A stretch of 60,914 bases of DNA from Shimia_B sp038527375. GTDB taxonomy: Bacteria; Pseudomonadota; Alphaproteobacteria; Rhodobacterales; Rhodobacteraceae. Both the position numbers and the translations under genes were made by a program. The notes beneath the pieces are model-generated. The model ran no database searches. It worked only from the letters and a program-made list of their open reading frames with translations, and was not told where the DNA came from. The DNA lies in NCBI GenBank assembly GCA_038527375.1, contig JBCBFU010000014.1, positions 1-60,914 on the forward strand, given 5' to 3'. Below, in pieces: positions 51,032 through 59,786 of this stretch (position 1 is its first letter; each line of letters opens with the position of its first letter).

Positions 51032-52330
51032 ATGCAATACCTCGCCACCACCGATCCCGACTTTGAGGCCCGTTTCACCGACGTGCTGAACGCGAAACGC
51101 GAAGACAGCCCCGACGTGGACGCCGTGGTGGCCGACATCATCGCGGACGTGCGCGCGCGTGGCGATCAGGCGGTGATCGATCTGACGTCGAAGTTCGACC
51201 GCCTGAACCTCGCCCCCGATACGCTGGCCTTCAGCCGCGAGGAAATCCTCGCCCACTGCTTTACCGTGCCGTCCGAGGAGCGCGCGGCGCTGGAACTCGC
51301 CGCCGACCGCATCCGCGCCTATCACGAACGGCAACTCCCCGAGGATCAGATGTGGGAGGACGCGACGGGCGCGAAACTCGGCTGGCGCTGGACGCCCGTC
51401 TCTGCCGCGGGGCTCTACGTGCCCGGTGGCTTGGCCTCCTACCCGTCGTCGGTCCTGATGAACGCGATCCCGGCCAAGGTGGCGGGCGTGGGCCGTTTGG
51501 CCATCGTGGTGCCCACACCGGATGGCAAGGTGAACCCGCTTGTCCTGTTGGCTGCGCAAATCGCCGGCGTGGATGAAATCTACCGCATCGGCGGCGCACA
51601 GGCCGTGGCGGCACTTGCCTACGGCACCGACACCATCGCGCCCGTGGACAAGATCACCGGCCCCGGCAATGCCTTCGTCGCTGCAGCCAAGCGACGTGTC
51701 TTTGGCAAGGTGGGTATCGACATGATCGCGGGTCCGTCCGAGATCCTCGTGGTGGCCGACGCCGACAACGATCCCGCATGGATCGCGACCGACCTTCTGT
51801 CGCAGGCCGAACATGACGCAAGCGCGCAATCGATCCTGATCAGCACCGACGAAGCCTTTGGTCGCGCCGTCGGGGCGGAGGTCGACCGCCAACTCGAAAC
51901 GCTCGAACGCGCGGACATCGCAGGCGCATCCTGGCGCGATTTCGGGACGATCATCACCGTGCGCGATCTGGACGAGGCCGTGGCGATCACCGACCGCATC
52001 GCGCCTGAACACCTAGAACTTTGCGTGGCCGATGCTGAAGGTCTGGCCGGGCGGATCACCCATGCCGGCGCGATCTTCATCGGCGCGTGGACGCCCGAGG
52101 CGATCGGCGATTACGTCGGCGGCCCGAACCACGTCCTGCCCACCGCGCGCTCGGCACGCTTCTCCTCGGGTCTGTCGGTTCTGGATTTCATGAAACGCAC
52201 GACGCTGGCGCAGATGACGCCAGAGGCGCTCAAGGCCATTGGCCCTGCGGCGGAAACGCTCGCCACATCCGAGAGCCTTCAGGCCCACGGGCTGAGCGTT
52301 CGGGCACGTCTGGATCGATTGAACGAGTGA
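51032..52330 (+). CDS. hisD: Histidinol dehydrogenase
   Basis: 432 residues. NAD- and zinc-dependent oxidation of histidinol to histidine. DKITGPGNAFVAAAKR, MIAGPSEILVVAD, LLSQAEHDASAQS and PEHLELCVAD contain the expected substrate and zinc residues. Start is the ATG of MQYLATTD; 12 upstream codons are outside the family. TGA overlaps the ATG of the next gene by one base. Confidence 0.96.
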   Translation: MQYLATTDPDFEARFTDVLNAKREDSPDVDAVVADIIADVRARGDQAVIDLTSKFDRLNLAPDTLAFSREEILAHCFTVPSEERAALELAADRIRAYHERQLPEDQMWEDATGAKLGWRWTPVSAAGLYVPGGLASYPSSVLMNAIPAKVAGVGRLAIVVPTPDGKVNPLVLLAAQIAGVDEIYRIGGAQAVAALAYGTDTIAPVDKITGPGNAFVAAAKRRVFGKVGIDMIAGPSEILVVADADNDPAWIATDLLSQAEHDASAQSILISTDEAFGRAVGAEVDRQLETLERADIAGASWRDFGTIITVRDLDEAVAITDRIAPEHLELCVADAEGLAGRITHAGAIFIGAWTPEAIGDYVGGPNHVLPTARSARFSSGLSVLDFMKRTTLAQMTPEALKAIGPAAETLATSESLQAHGLSVRARLDRLNE

Positions 52331-53010
52331 TGGCGGACCCTCGCCGATACATCCGAAACCTTAGGATCAATGCGCCCTTGATCTACAGTGTTCTGTGCGC
52401 GGTTGCGGCGGGTTGCGTGACTTTCGCGCTTGTGACGGTTTTTGGGACGCCGGTGTTTTCACCTTGGATGTTGGCCCTAATGGCGGCTTTTCTGGTCGCC
52501 TTTGCGCTGCCTGTCATTGAAGGGGCAAATGTCGTCTATCGGCGCAGCAACGGCGCGACCGCAGAATGGCTTTATGGCGCGTGGCATATCGGCATGGCTT
52601 GGGCAGCGTTCATGATGCTGAGCAATTGGCCAGAGCCGGGCACAAATCCCGGCGTCGTTTTTGTGCTGAACGCCGCACTTGGGATGGTTGTTGGTGGCGT
52701 GATCCTGTCACAGGCAAACAAGGGTCCGCAGGTTGCACCGCTGGATGACCAATACGGGCCTGCCGTCCTGCATGATGTGCGTGGATGGTATCGCGCGATG
52801 TATCGCGTTTGGCCATTTGCAGCGACGGGACTCCTCACGGCGTTGATGTGGGACGCTCGCACCGGCGACGCCTACCTTGCATTTCAACTGTGTTTCTTTC
52901 CCCACTTGCTGCGCCCGGCGGAGCCTGCGAAAACGCGCGCCTACGCCTTTCTTCCAATGGTGGTCATTTGCACGTTCGGTGCGATTTGGGCGCTGTTGTC
53001 AGTTTCGTAA
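52330..53010 (+). CDS. Hypothetical integral membrane protein
   Basis: 226 residues, about six hydrophobic segments (LIYSVLCAVAAGCVTFALVTVF; MLALMAAFLVAFALPVI; AWHIGMAWAAFMML; VFVLNAALGMVVGGVIL; WPFAATGLLTALMW; FLPMVVICTFGAIWALL). No recognised motif. It starts on the last base of hisD. Codon use has more A/T at third positions than hisD and UPF0262 around it, suggesting later arrival. Confidence 0.65.
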   Translation: MADPRRYIRNLRINAPLIYSVLCAVAAGCVTFALVTVFGTPVFSPWMLALMAAFLVAFALPVIEGANVVYRRSNGATAEWLYGAWHIGMAWAAFMMLSNWPEPGTNPGVVFVLNAALGMVVGGVILSQANKGPQVAPLDDQYGPAVLHDVRGWYRAMYRVWPFAATGLLTALMWDARTGDAYLAFQLCFFPHLLRPAEPAKTRAYAFLPMVVICTFGAIWALLSVS

Positions 53011-53069
53011 CGGCGCAGCGACGCGTGGGTGATTGTTTGTCGCAGGCACGTCGTGCTAACTGACCCCAA

Positions 53070-53549
53070 ATGAGCAAGATCACGCACATATCGCTGGACG
53101 ATGCGAACCTGCCCGCCCCCACGCCCGAGATCGAGCAGGAGCGCAAGGTCGCCATCTTCGACCTGCTCGAAGACAACAGCTTTGCTCTGCCCAATCGCGA
53201 GGATCGCGCGATCCCGCCCGGGCCCTACAAGCTGACCTTGGCGATCCGCGAGCGGATGTTGGTCTTTGAACTTCAAACGGAATCCGGCGATCCGGCGGGC
53301 GCGTTCCACCTGTCGCTGGGTCCCTTCCGGCAGGTGGTGAAGGACTATTTCCAGATTTGTGAAAGTTATTTCGAGGCCGTGAAGACCCTGCCGCCCAGCC
53401 AGATCGAAACCATCGACATGGCGCGCCGGGGTATCCACAACGAGGGCGCCCGCGTCCTTCAGGAACGCCTTGAAAACAAAGCGGAAGTCGACACCGACAC
53501 CGCCCGGCGCCTGTTCACCCTGATCTGCGTTCTGCACTTCGGGGCCTAG
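53070..53549 (+). CDS. UPF0262 family protein
   Basis: 159 residues. The start SKITHISLDDANLPAPTPEIEQERKVA and the block GPYKLTLAIRERMLVFE are characteristic of UPF0262, which I know only from alphaproteobacteria. Function unknown. Followed after 2 bp by the LMW phosphatase. Confidence 0.9.
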   Translation: MSKITHISLDDANLPAPTPEIEQERKVAIFDLLEDNSFALPNREDRAIPPGPYKLTLAIRERMLVFELQTESGDPAGAFHLSLGPFRQVVKDYFQICESYFEAVKTLPPSQIETIDMARRGIHNEGARVLQERLENKAEVDTDTARRLFTLICVLHFGA

Positions 53550-53551
53550 GC

Positions 53552-54010
53552 TTGGCCGACGCGCTTCCCCAATCGGTTCTGTTTTGCTGCGACCACAACG
53601 CAGTGCGCAGCCCCATGGCCGAGGGGTTGATGAAAAAGTTCTACGGAACAGAGACTTACGTGCAATCCGTCGGCGTCAAGAACGACATGGAAATCGACGG
53701 TTTCTCTGTCGCCGTCTGTGGCGAGATGGGGGTGGAGCTTGCCCGTCACCGCTCGCGCAGCTTTGACGAGATGGAAGATTGGGGTGACGATCTGTCGTCC
53801 TTCGATTTGGTGGTGGCGCTGTCCCCGGCCAGTCAGCGCCGCGCCCTTGAATTGACGCGGTTTTATTCGCTCGACGTTGAATACTGGCCGATCCTCGATC
53901 CCACGGGGTTGGGTGAGGGGCGCGAGGACAAGCTGGCCAGCTACCGTCAGGCCCGTGACCAGATCATCGAGCGTATTCAGGGCAAATGGGGTCCGCCGCC
54001 TGCGGGCTGA
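53552..54010 (+). CDS. Low-molecular-weight protein tyrosine phosphatase family protein
   Basis: 152 residues. The Cx5R P-loop is C13-D-H-N-A-V-R19 followed by S, as in LMW-PTP/arsenate reductase-like proteins; the general-acid loop is in LDPTGLG. The start must be the TTG at 53552, since the next ATG lies inside the active-site loop. Substrate may be protein phosphotyrosine or a small molecule; the second Cys needed for ArsC-type chemistry is not evident. Confidence 0.85.
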   Translation: MADALPQSVLFCCDHNAVRSPMAEGLMKKFYGTETYVQSVGVKNDMEIDGFSVAVCGEMGVELARHRSRSFDEMEDWGDDLSSFDLVVALSPASQRRALELTRFYSLDVEYWPILDPTGLGEGREDKLASYRQARDQIIERIQGKWGPPPAG

Positions 54011-54013
54011 GCG

Positions 54014-54724
54014 TCACGCCGCGTCCAGCGCGTCGACCTGCTGACCCTGATCTCGCCCTGCGCGATAGGCCTCGGCAGCCTCGACCAGACCCTCAAAGAG
54101 CCTGCGGTGCCTGCGGGCATAAAACAGGTGCTCCGGGTGCCATTGCACACCCAGCATAAAGGGATCTTCGACCCGCTCAATCGCCTGCACCATGCCCGCG
54201 TCACTGCGCGCCGCCACGCGCAGCCCATCACCCAGCCGATCCACTGCCTGAGAGTGCAAGGCATTGACCGACATGGGTAAATCGCCCGCCAAAAGGCTCA
54301 GACGCGTGCCCGCCACAACCCGCACACGCTTGCGCGGCAGGATTGTTTTGATGTTGCGCGTCCCGAAGGTCGTGTAGGCGTCCTGATCCAGCGTCCCACC
54401 CATCGCGATGTTCAGCATCTGACTGCCGCGACAGATGCCCAGTAGGGGGATGTTTTCGGACCATGCGCGTTTGACGATGTGACGCTCCAACGCGTCACGC
54501 TCGGGGTCGATGCGGGCGGTCATCATGGGCTGCATGTCATAGAGCGCGGGCGCAATATCGTCGCCGCCGCCGATGATGATGCCGTCGACCGCGTCGACGT
54601 TCACGTCGTACCCGGTTTGCCAACGGACCGCGCGACCGCCCGCCAACCAGACATTGAAGGCTAAAAGCGGGAAGATGCGCCAGCCCGAGCGGCGCGAGAC
54701 CGTTACACCGATGCGCACCCTCAT
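54014..54724 (-). CDS. Class I glutamine amidotransferase-like (peptidase C26 / PuuD-like)
   Basis: 236 residues. Nucleophile elbow LGICRGSQMLNIAMGG with its Cys, and the His/Glu of the triad in LGVQWHPEHLF. The N-terminus (RIGVTVSRRSGWRIF...DGIIIGGGDDIAP) matches gamma-glutamyl-gamma-aminobutyrate hydrolase-type enzymes, which cleave gamma-glutamyl amides. Start is the ATG overlapping the amidoligase stop (ATGA). Paired with an amidoligase, it may trim or recycle its product. Confidence 0.83.
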   Translation of the reverse strand: MRVRIGVTVSRRSGWRIFPLLAFNVWLAGGRAVRWQTGYDVNVDAVDGIIIGGGDDIAPALYDMQPMMTARIDPERDALERHIVKRAWSENIPLLGICRGSQMLNIAMGGTLDQDAYTTFGTRNIKTILPRKRVRVVAGTRLSLLAGDLPMSVNALHSQAVDRLGDGLRVAARSDAGMVQAIERVEDPFMLGVQWHPEHLFYARRHRRLFEGLVEAAEAYRAGRDQGQQVDALDAA

Positions 54725-55728
54725 GCCGCCACCCCGTCGCGCAGGAGTGCTGTGCGCCGCGCCTCGATCAACTTGCCCACGGTCGCAGGCCAGTCGCCGC
54801 GCCACCGGCTCCAATCCGCGCGCTGCTTGCGCCACGCGCGCCGCATATCCGCCAACAGCACCGGGTCATCCGCGATGCGTTCAAGGATGACCCAGCGGTT
54901 CCATTCCAGCGCGACGGACCAATTGGCCTCGTCAATGCGGCAGTCCGGCAACCGGTAATGAAAGGCCGGACGGGGCGACAGCTTGTGGCCTTTGGGCAGA
55001 CCGCGGCGCAGCTGATCCTCGTCCAGATGGGCCAGGGCCGGCAGCAGATCGAGCGCGCGGTTGCGGTTGGGCGTATCCTTCAGATACCGCGCGATCAGGT
55101 CGCCGGGCTGCGCATCCGGCGTGTCCACCAGCCAATCGCCAAAGCGCCGCGGCCAAGGGTCGATAAAGGGAACCACCCGGCGCGAGCCGTCGACCTCTCC
55201 CAAATCGCGCAGAAGGTCGTCACACAGCGCAAAGGCTGTGCAAATCCGCAGGAGCCGCGCGAAATCCTGCGGCACCTCGACATTCAGATGGACCCCAAAC
55301 CCGAGGAGGAGCCCGTCACGTGTCCCCGTGGCGCCGATGCGGGCCAGCGCGTCACACAACGCATTCACATGCGGCAGTTCCCCTTGCTCCAAGGGCTCGG
55401 TTACGATCTCAACGGGGATCACCCTGCGCGCGAGCTGGCCCAGCGGGCCATCCTTGCGGGCGGCCTCAAACGCGGTGTCGAGATAGACTTCGATCCGACC
55501 AATGGCTGAATCTGAGACCTCGAACCCTTTGGAGGATTGCCCCACCTGACCGCCCAACTGGGTGGCGACGCAGTCTGCGGCGGCCTCGGCCGAGATCCCG
55601 CCAAATTCGATCTCGATCCCGCAGCGGCGCGCGGGTCCGTGCGGAGTGGGAAGGAAGGTCGCAAGCGGGAGGCTGTCAAAGACTGCGGGCATGCCCCGCA
55701 AACGCATGACCCCGGCAAAGCGTTCCAT
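54721..55728 (-). CDS. Amidoligase family protein (glutamine-synthetase-like carboxylate-amine ligase)
   Basis: 335 residues. RRCGIEIEFGGIS carries the paired acidic residues that bind Mg-ATP in the GS/GCS fold, and LLGFGVHLNVEVP the matching His-containing strand. Members form amide bonds between a carboxylate and an amine. Basic, Trp-rich C-terminus (WRKQRADWSRWRGDW). Start uncertain: ATG at 55728 follows AAGGG too closely, and ATGs at codons 8 and 13 are alternatives. Diverges by 61 bp from the NTF2-GNAT-nitrilase set. Confidence 0.78.
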   Translation of the reverse strand: MERFAGVMRLRGMPAVFDSLPLATFLPTPHGPARRCGIEIEFGGISAEAAADCVATQLGGQVGQSSKGFEVSDSAIGRIEVYLDTAFEAARKDGPLGQLARRVIPVEIVTEPLEQGELPHVNALCDALARIGATGTRDGLLLGFGVHLNVEVPQDFARLLRICTAFALCDDLLRDLGEVDGSRRVVPFIDPWPRRFGDWLVDTPDAQPGDLIARYLKDTPNRNRALDLLPALAHLDEDQLRRGLPKGHKLSPRPAFHYRLPDCRIDEANWSVALEWNRWVILERIADDPVLLADMRRAWRKQRADWSRWRGDWPATVGKLIEARRTALLRDGVAA

Positions 55729-55789
55729 CCCTTGCCGGGTTGGTCGCTGTCGGCTAGCTCAATCTGGTAGTGTCAGACAGGAACGCGAC

Positions 55790-56179
55790 ATGTCCCATCC
55801 CGCCATCACTCGCTATTTCGAGGCCTTCAATCGCGGCGACATCCCCGGCATGGTGGCCGAGCTGACGCCCGACATCGCGCATCACGTGAACGAAGGTGAC
55901 GTGCGTATCGGGACCGAGGCGTTCGCAGCCTTCTGCGCGCACATGAACCGCTGCTATGAGGAACGCCTGACCGAGATGGTGATCTTCGCGCAGGAGGATC
56001 GCGGCGCGGCGGAATACATGGTGAATGGCACCTATCTGGCCACCGATGACGGCTGCCCCGAGGCGCGCGGGCAGACCTATCGCCTGCCTGCGGGATCGTT
56101 CTTTACCTTGCGCGACGGCAAGATTGCCCGCGTGACAACCTACTACAACAAGTCCGACTGGATCGCGCAGGTCGCATGA
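55790..56179 (+). CDS. SnoaL/NTF2-like protein
   Basis: 129 residues. ITRYFEAFNRGDIPGMVAELTPDIAHHVNEGDVRIG and the C-terminal GSFFTLRDGKIARVTTYYNKSDW are typical of SnoaL-like/ketosteroid isomerase folds. The His pair HHVNEG may be catalytic. Function unknown. ATGA overlap with the following GNAT gene marks an operon of three. Confidence 0.75.
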   Translation: MSHPAITRYFEAFNRGDIPGMVAELTPDIAHHVNEGDVRIGTEAFAAFCAHMNRCYEERLTEMVIFAQEDRGAAEYMVNGTYLATDDGCPEARGQTYRLPAGSFFTLRDGKIARVTTYYNKSDWIAQVA

Positions 56180-56751
56180 GGGTTGCGCTGCTCTCTGGCC
56201 CGGATATGGAGGCGGCGCTTGATGACATCGCGGCGCTGCGGATCACGGTGTTTCGGGACTGGCCGTACCTCTATGACGGGGACATGGCATACGAGCGGTC
56301 CTATCTGGCCGCCTATGCCCAAGAGGGCGCTGTGTGCGTGGGCGTCTATGACGGCGACACGCTTGTCGGGGCCTCCACGGGCGCGCCCATGGTCCAACAT
56401 GCTGACGATTTCGCTGCGGCTCTCCCGCCCGAGATGACGCCGGAGACGGTGTTCTACTGCGCCGAAAGTGTCCTTCTTGCCCCCTATCGCGGTCGGGGCT
56501 TGGGGCATCGCTTCTTTGACGCGCGGGAGGATCATGCGCGCGGCTTGGGCTTTGCGTGGTCGGTTTTTGCCAGTGTGATGCGGCCCAAAGATCACCCGGC
56601 GCGGCCGGAGGACTACCGAGGGCTCGATCCGTTTTGGCGGGGGAGGGGATACGCACCCGTCCCGGATGCGGTTGCGCAATTCGGCTGGAAGGATGTCGGC
56701 GACACCCAAGAGACGGCCAAGCCGCTGCAACTCTGGGCCCGCGCGTTGTGA
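56176..56751 (+). CDS. GNAT family N-acetyltransferase
   Basis: 191 residues. Motif A SVLLAPYRGRGLGHRFFDARE (R-x-x-G-x-G), N-terminal RITVFRDWPYLYDGDMAYE, C-terminal LDPFWRGRGYAPV. Probably acetylates a small amine; the GNAT-amidoligase-nitrilase combination points to metabolite chemistry. Its TGA overlaps the next GTG. Confidence 0.8.
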   Translation: MRVALLSGPDMEAALDDIAALRITVFRDWPYLYDGDMAYERSYLAAYAQEGAVCVGVYDGDTLVGASTGAPMVQHADDFAAALPPEMTPETVFYCAESVLLAPYRGRGLGHRFFDAREDHARGLGFAWSVFASVMRPKDHPARPEDYRGLDPFWRGRGYAPVPDAVAQFGWKDVGDTQETAKPLQLWARAL

Positions 56752-57635
56752 GGATCGCCGCCGCCGCATATGCCATGGACCCGCTGACCTCGTGGGAGGC
56801 CTATGAGGCCAAGTTGACCCGCTGGATCGCCGAGGCCACCGATGGGGGCGCTGATCTGGCCGTCTTTCCCGAATACGGCGCGATGGAACTGGCCGCGATA
56901 TCCGGGCAGGCGGGCGATCTTGAGGCATCGCTGCACGCCGTGTCTGCGTGCCTGCCACAGGTCGATGACCTGCACCGGTCCCTGGCGCGCCGCTTTGACC
57001 TGCACATCCTTGCGGCCTCTGCCCCCGTCTTTGACCCCGCCTTTCATCCCACGCGCCCGGTCAATCGCGCCCGCCTCTTTGCGCCCTCAGGCGCGGTGGG
57101 TGTGCAGGACAAGCAGATCATGACCCGGTTCGAGCGTGAGGTCTGGGATGTGCATCCCGGCGGCCCGCTCCGCGTGTTCGATACCGCGCTGGGGTCGGTG
57201 GCGATCCTGATTTGCTACGACGCCGAATTCCCGCTTCTGGCGCGGGCGGTGGTGGCGGCAGAGGCCAAGATCCTGCTGGTGCCGTCCTGCACGGACACTA
57301 CCGCGGGCTATTGGCGGGTCCGGATCGGGGCCATGGCACGCGCGCTGGAGGGGCAGTGCATCGTGGTGCAGGCGCCCACTGTGGGCGATTGCGACTGGTC
57401 GCCCGCCGTCGATGAAAACCGGGGTGCCGCCGGGGTCTTTGGCCCGCCGGATGTCGGGTTTCCCCAGACAGGATGCCTTGCCATAGGGGACATGGACGCC
57501 CCCGGTTGGGTCTTTGCCGATGTCGATTTGACCGCTGTCGACGCCGTGCGGCAGGCAGGCGCGGTTCGCGGTCTGGCCCACTGGGACGAACAGAAGGCCA
57601 GAACCCAGCGTTGCGAACAGGTGCCGTTGATCTGA
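56748..57635 (+). CDS. Nitrilase-superfamily carbon-nitrogen hydrolase
   Basis: 295 residues. The Glu-Lys-Cys triad is visible: FPEYGAME, VQDKQIMTRFE and AILICYDAEFP. It hydrolyses an amide or nitrile; amidase-type members (omega-amidase, N-carbamoylputrescine amidase-like) are closest in style. I chose the GTG at 56748 (VRIAAAAYAMD), overlapping the preceding stop as GTGA. End of the three-gene set before infA. Confidence 0.83.
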   Translation: MRIAAAAYAMDPLTSWEAYEAKLTRWIAEATDGGADLAVFPEYGAMELAAISGQAGDLEASLHAVSACLPQVDDLHRSLARRFDLHILAASAPVFDPAFHPTRPVNRARLFAPSGAVGVQDKQIMTRFEREVWDVHPGGPLRVFDTALGSVAILICYDAEFPLLARAVVAAEAKILLVPSCTDTTAGYWRVRIGAMARALEGQCIVVQAPTVGDCDWSPAVDENRGAAGVFGPPDVGFPQTGCLAIGDMDAPGWVFADVDLTAVDAVRQAGAVRGLAHWDEQKARTQRCEQVPLI

Positions 57636-57650
57636 TTGCCCTGTTTTCCC

Positions 57651-57679
57651 TTGAAATTGTGCGCGTCGGCGCTCATTTA
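57651..57679 (+). promoter_or_regulatory. Candidate promoter of the infA operon
   Basis: TTGAAA (57651-57656), 17-nt spacer, CATTTA (57674-57679), about 47 bp before the infA ATG. The -10 is imperfect. Confidence 0.4.
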
Positions 57680-57725
57680 GGGCCACGCCTGCCAGATGGG
57701 GCAGGAGCCAAGCATTGGAGAGACC

Positions 57726-57944
57726 ATGGCCAAGGAAGAACCACTCGAATTTCCCGGTGTCGTGAAGGAACTCCTGCCGAATGCGACGTTCCGGGTCGAG
57801 TTGGAAAACGGCCATGAGATCGTCGCCACGATGGCGGGCAAGATGCGCAAGAACCGCATCCGTGTTCTGACCGGCGACAAAGTGCAGGTGGAGATGACGC
57901 CCTACGATCTGTCGAAGGGCCGCATCAACTATCGCTTCAAGTAA
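57726..57944 (+). CDS. infA: Translation initiation factor IF-1
   Basis: 72 residues, exactly the family length. KEEPLEFPGVVKELLPNATF and the OB-fold core GHEIVATMAGKMRKNRIRVL are nearly invariant. Binds the 30S A site during initiation. The ATG in GAGACCATGG was chosen over an in-frame one ten codons upstream by homology. Its TAA overlaps the maf ATG by one base. Confidence 0.98.
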   Translation: MAKEEPLEFPGVVKELLPNATFRVELENGHEIVATMAGKMRKNRIRVLTGDKVQVEMTPYDLSKGRINYRFK

Positions 57945-58537
57945 TGCCGCACGCCGCGTCGCCGCGCCTGATCCTCGGATCGGGTTCGCCCCGGCGACTG
58001 GAATTGCTGGGTGTGCTGGGCCTGACGCCGGACGCCGTGCGCGCCCCGGACGTGGATGAGACGCCCTTGAAGGGCGAGCTGCCGCGCCCCTATTGCCTGC
58101 GCGTGACCGAGGCCAAGGCCGCCGCCGTGCCCGCAGAGGATGGGGATGTCGTCCTGTGCGCCGACACCACGGTTGCTCTGGGCCGTCGCATCATGGGGAA
58201 ACCGCAGGACCGGGCCGAGGCCGACGCATTCCTGTCGGCCCTGTCAGGCCGCCGCCACAGCGTGATCACCGCCGTCGCGGTTAAGTCAGACGGCAACGTG
58301 CGCGTGCGCGACGTGGTCAGCAAAGTTCGGATGAAAACGCTCACCTCCAGCGAGATCGCGGCCTACCTCGAGACTGGCGATTGGGAGGGCAAGGCGGGTG
58401 GCTACAGCATCCAAGGCCCCGCCGGGGCGTTCATCCCGTGGATCAGTGGCAGCTATCAGGCGATCATGGGACTGCCATTGACCGAGACCGCCAATCTGCT
58501 CCGCACGGCAGGTGTTTCCGTCATGGGGCTGCGATGA
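57944..58537 (+). CDS. maf: Maf family nucleotide pyrophosphatase
   Basis: 197 residues. Signature LILGSGSPRRLELL (triphosphate-binding), VDETPLKGE, and VLCADTTVALG with the catalytic acid, then GKAGGYSIQGPAGAF. Hydrolyses non-canonical or excess nucleoside triphosphates to monophosphates, linked to house-cleaning and division arrest. Overlaps infA (1 bp) and the RNase gene (4 bp). Confidence 0.94.
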   Translation: MPHAASPRLILGSGSPRRLELLGVLGLTPDAVRAPDVDETPLKGELPRPYCLRVTEAKAAAVPAEDGDVVLCADTTVALGRRIMGKPQDRAEADAFLSALSGRRHSVITAVAVKSDGNVRVRDVVSKVRMKTLTSSEIAAYLETGDWEGKAGGYSIQGPAGAFIPWISGSYQAIMGLPLTETANLLRTAGVSVMGLR

Positions 58538-59571
58538 AGGGCCGTCTGATCGCGCTTGACCATGTGAACGGCGTCGAGACTGCCGCCCTGATGGTCGACG
58601 GCAAGCTGCAGGACCTCTTGGTGTCGGATGCGCGGGTTCTGGCGCTGGGCACGATCATCCGGGCGCGCGTGGACAGGCCTCTGAAAGGGCAGGGCGGTGT
58701 GATGGTCACGTGGCCTGCGCGCGGCGACGCGCCTGCGGGGACAGGTTTTTTGCGCCGGGCCAAGGGGCTCGCCACGGGCGAGGACGTGTTGGTTCAGATC
58801 AGTGGCTACGCCGAGGCGGGCAAGGCCCAGCCCGTCACCGACCGCGTCCTGTTCAAAAGCCGCCACGCCATCGTCACGCCCGGCGCGCCGGGTATCAATG
58901 TCAGCCGCTCGATCAAGGATGACGACCGGCGCGATGCGCTCAAGCTACTGGTGCTGGAAAGTGTCGATGAGATCCCGCACGGTCTGATCCTGCGGAGTTC
59001 TGCGGCCCAGGCACAAGACGACGATATCAGCGCCGACATCCTCGACACCTTGGCGCTTGCCGAAGATGTTTTGTCCATGGACGGGCAGGGCGTGCTGATG
59101 CCGGGGGACAGCGCCCATCGATTGGCATGGCGTGAATGGACCGATCCCGCGCAGGTCGACACCGCACCCGGCAGTTTTGAAGACCACGGTATCCTCGATG
59201 CGCTTGAGGATCTCGACAGCCCGCTCGTCGATTTGGGCGCAGGCCATCACATGGCCGTGGAACCCACGCGCGCGCTGGTGGCGGTCGACGTCAATACCGG
59301 GCGCGACACCTCGCCCGCGGCGGCGTTGAAGGCAAATCTGGCTGCACTTGCGGATCTCCCGCGCCAGCTTCGCCTGCGCGGTCTGGGCGGTCAGATCACC
59401 GTGGACCTTGCCCCCGTGCTCAAACGCGACCGCAGGCAAATTGAGACAGCGGCGCGGGCCGCCTGCCGTGCCTGTGCGGTTGAAACCGAAGTGATCGGGT
59501 GGACGCCGCTGGGCCATCTCGAGCTGAAACGCAAGCGCGAACGGCGTCCCTTGTCCGAGGTTTTGGGATGA
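58534..59571 (+). CDS. Ribonuclease E/G family protein (short RNase G-like)
   Basis: 345 residues, shorter than RNase G (~490). S1-like and sensor regions (~35-130; FLRRAKGLATGEDVLVQ, INVSRSIKD), a DNase I-like catalytic part with LVAVDVNTGRD and GGQITVDLAP supplying the two acidic metal ligands, and a short tail. The zinc-link CPxCxG motif that joins RNase E/G subunits is not visible; CRACAV near 313 is at best a remnant. It probably processes rRNA or mRNA. Confidence 0.85.
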   Translation: MKGRLIALDHVNGVETAALMVDGKLQDLLVSDARVLALGTIIRARVDRPLKGQGGVMVTWPARGDAPAGTGFLRRAKGLATGEDVLVQISGYAEAGKAQPVTDRVLFKSRHAIVTPGAPGINVSRSIKDDDRRDALKLLVLESVDEIPHGLILRSSAAQAQDDDISADILDTLALAEDVLSMDGQGVLMPGDSAHRLAWREWTDPAQVDTAPGSFEDHGILDALEDLDSPLVDLGAGHHMAVEPTRALVAVDVNTGRDTSPAAALKANLAALADLPRQLRLRGLGGQITVDLAPVLKRDRRQIETAARAACRACAVETEVIGWTPLGHLELKRKRERRPLSEVLG

Positions 59572-59726
59572 CTTGTCCGGTGTGCCGTAAACCTTCTGTT
59601 AACCAATATCGCCCATTTTGCTCCAAGAAATGCGCGGACGTGGATTTGGGGCGTTGGCTCGCTGGGGAATATCGCGTGGAGACGGAGGAGCAGGACGAAG
59701 CCGCGTCCGAACCGCCGCGCCACTGA
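59568..59726 (+). CDS. yacG: DNA gyrase inhibitor YacG (DUF329 zinc ribbon)
   Basis: 52 residues. Four zinc cysteines in the YacG pattern: TCPVCRKP and PFCSKKCADVDLGRWLAGEYRV. Binds GyrB and inhibits gyrase in E. coli. ATG overlaps the RNase stop (ATGA). The acidic tail is variable. Confidence 0.92.
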   Translation: MTCPVCRKPSVNQYRPFCSKKCADVDLGRWLAGEYRVETEEQDEAASEPPRH

Positions 59727-59786
59727 TCCGGTTGCCCAGGGCCAAACACCGTAGCACGCGCGCGGACGCAGCCTTTGGACACGGCG

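Noticed and set aside
57726..57944. Recoding or frameshift signal at the infA/maf TAATG junction
   Set aside because: Simple one-base stop/start overlap typical of coupled translation in this genome.
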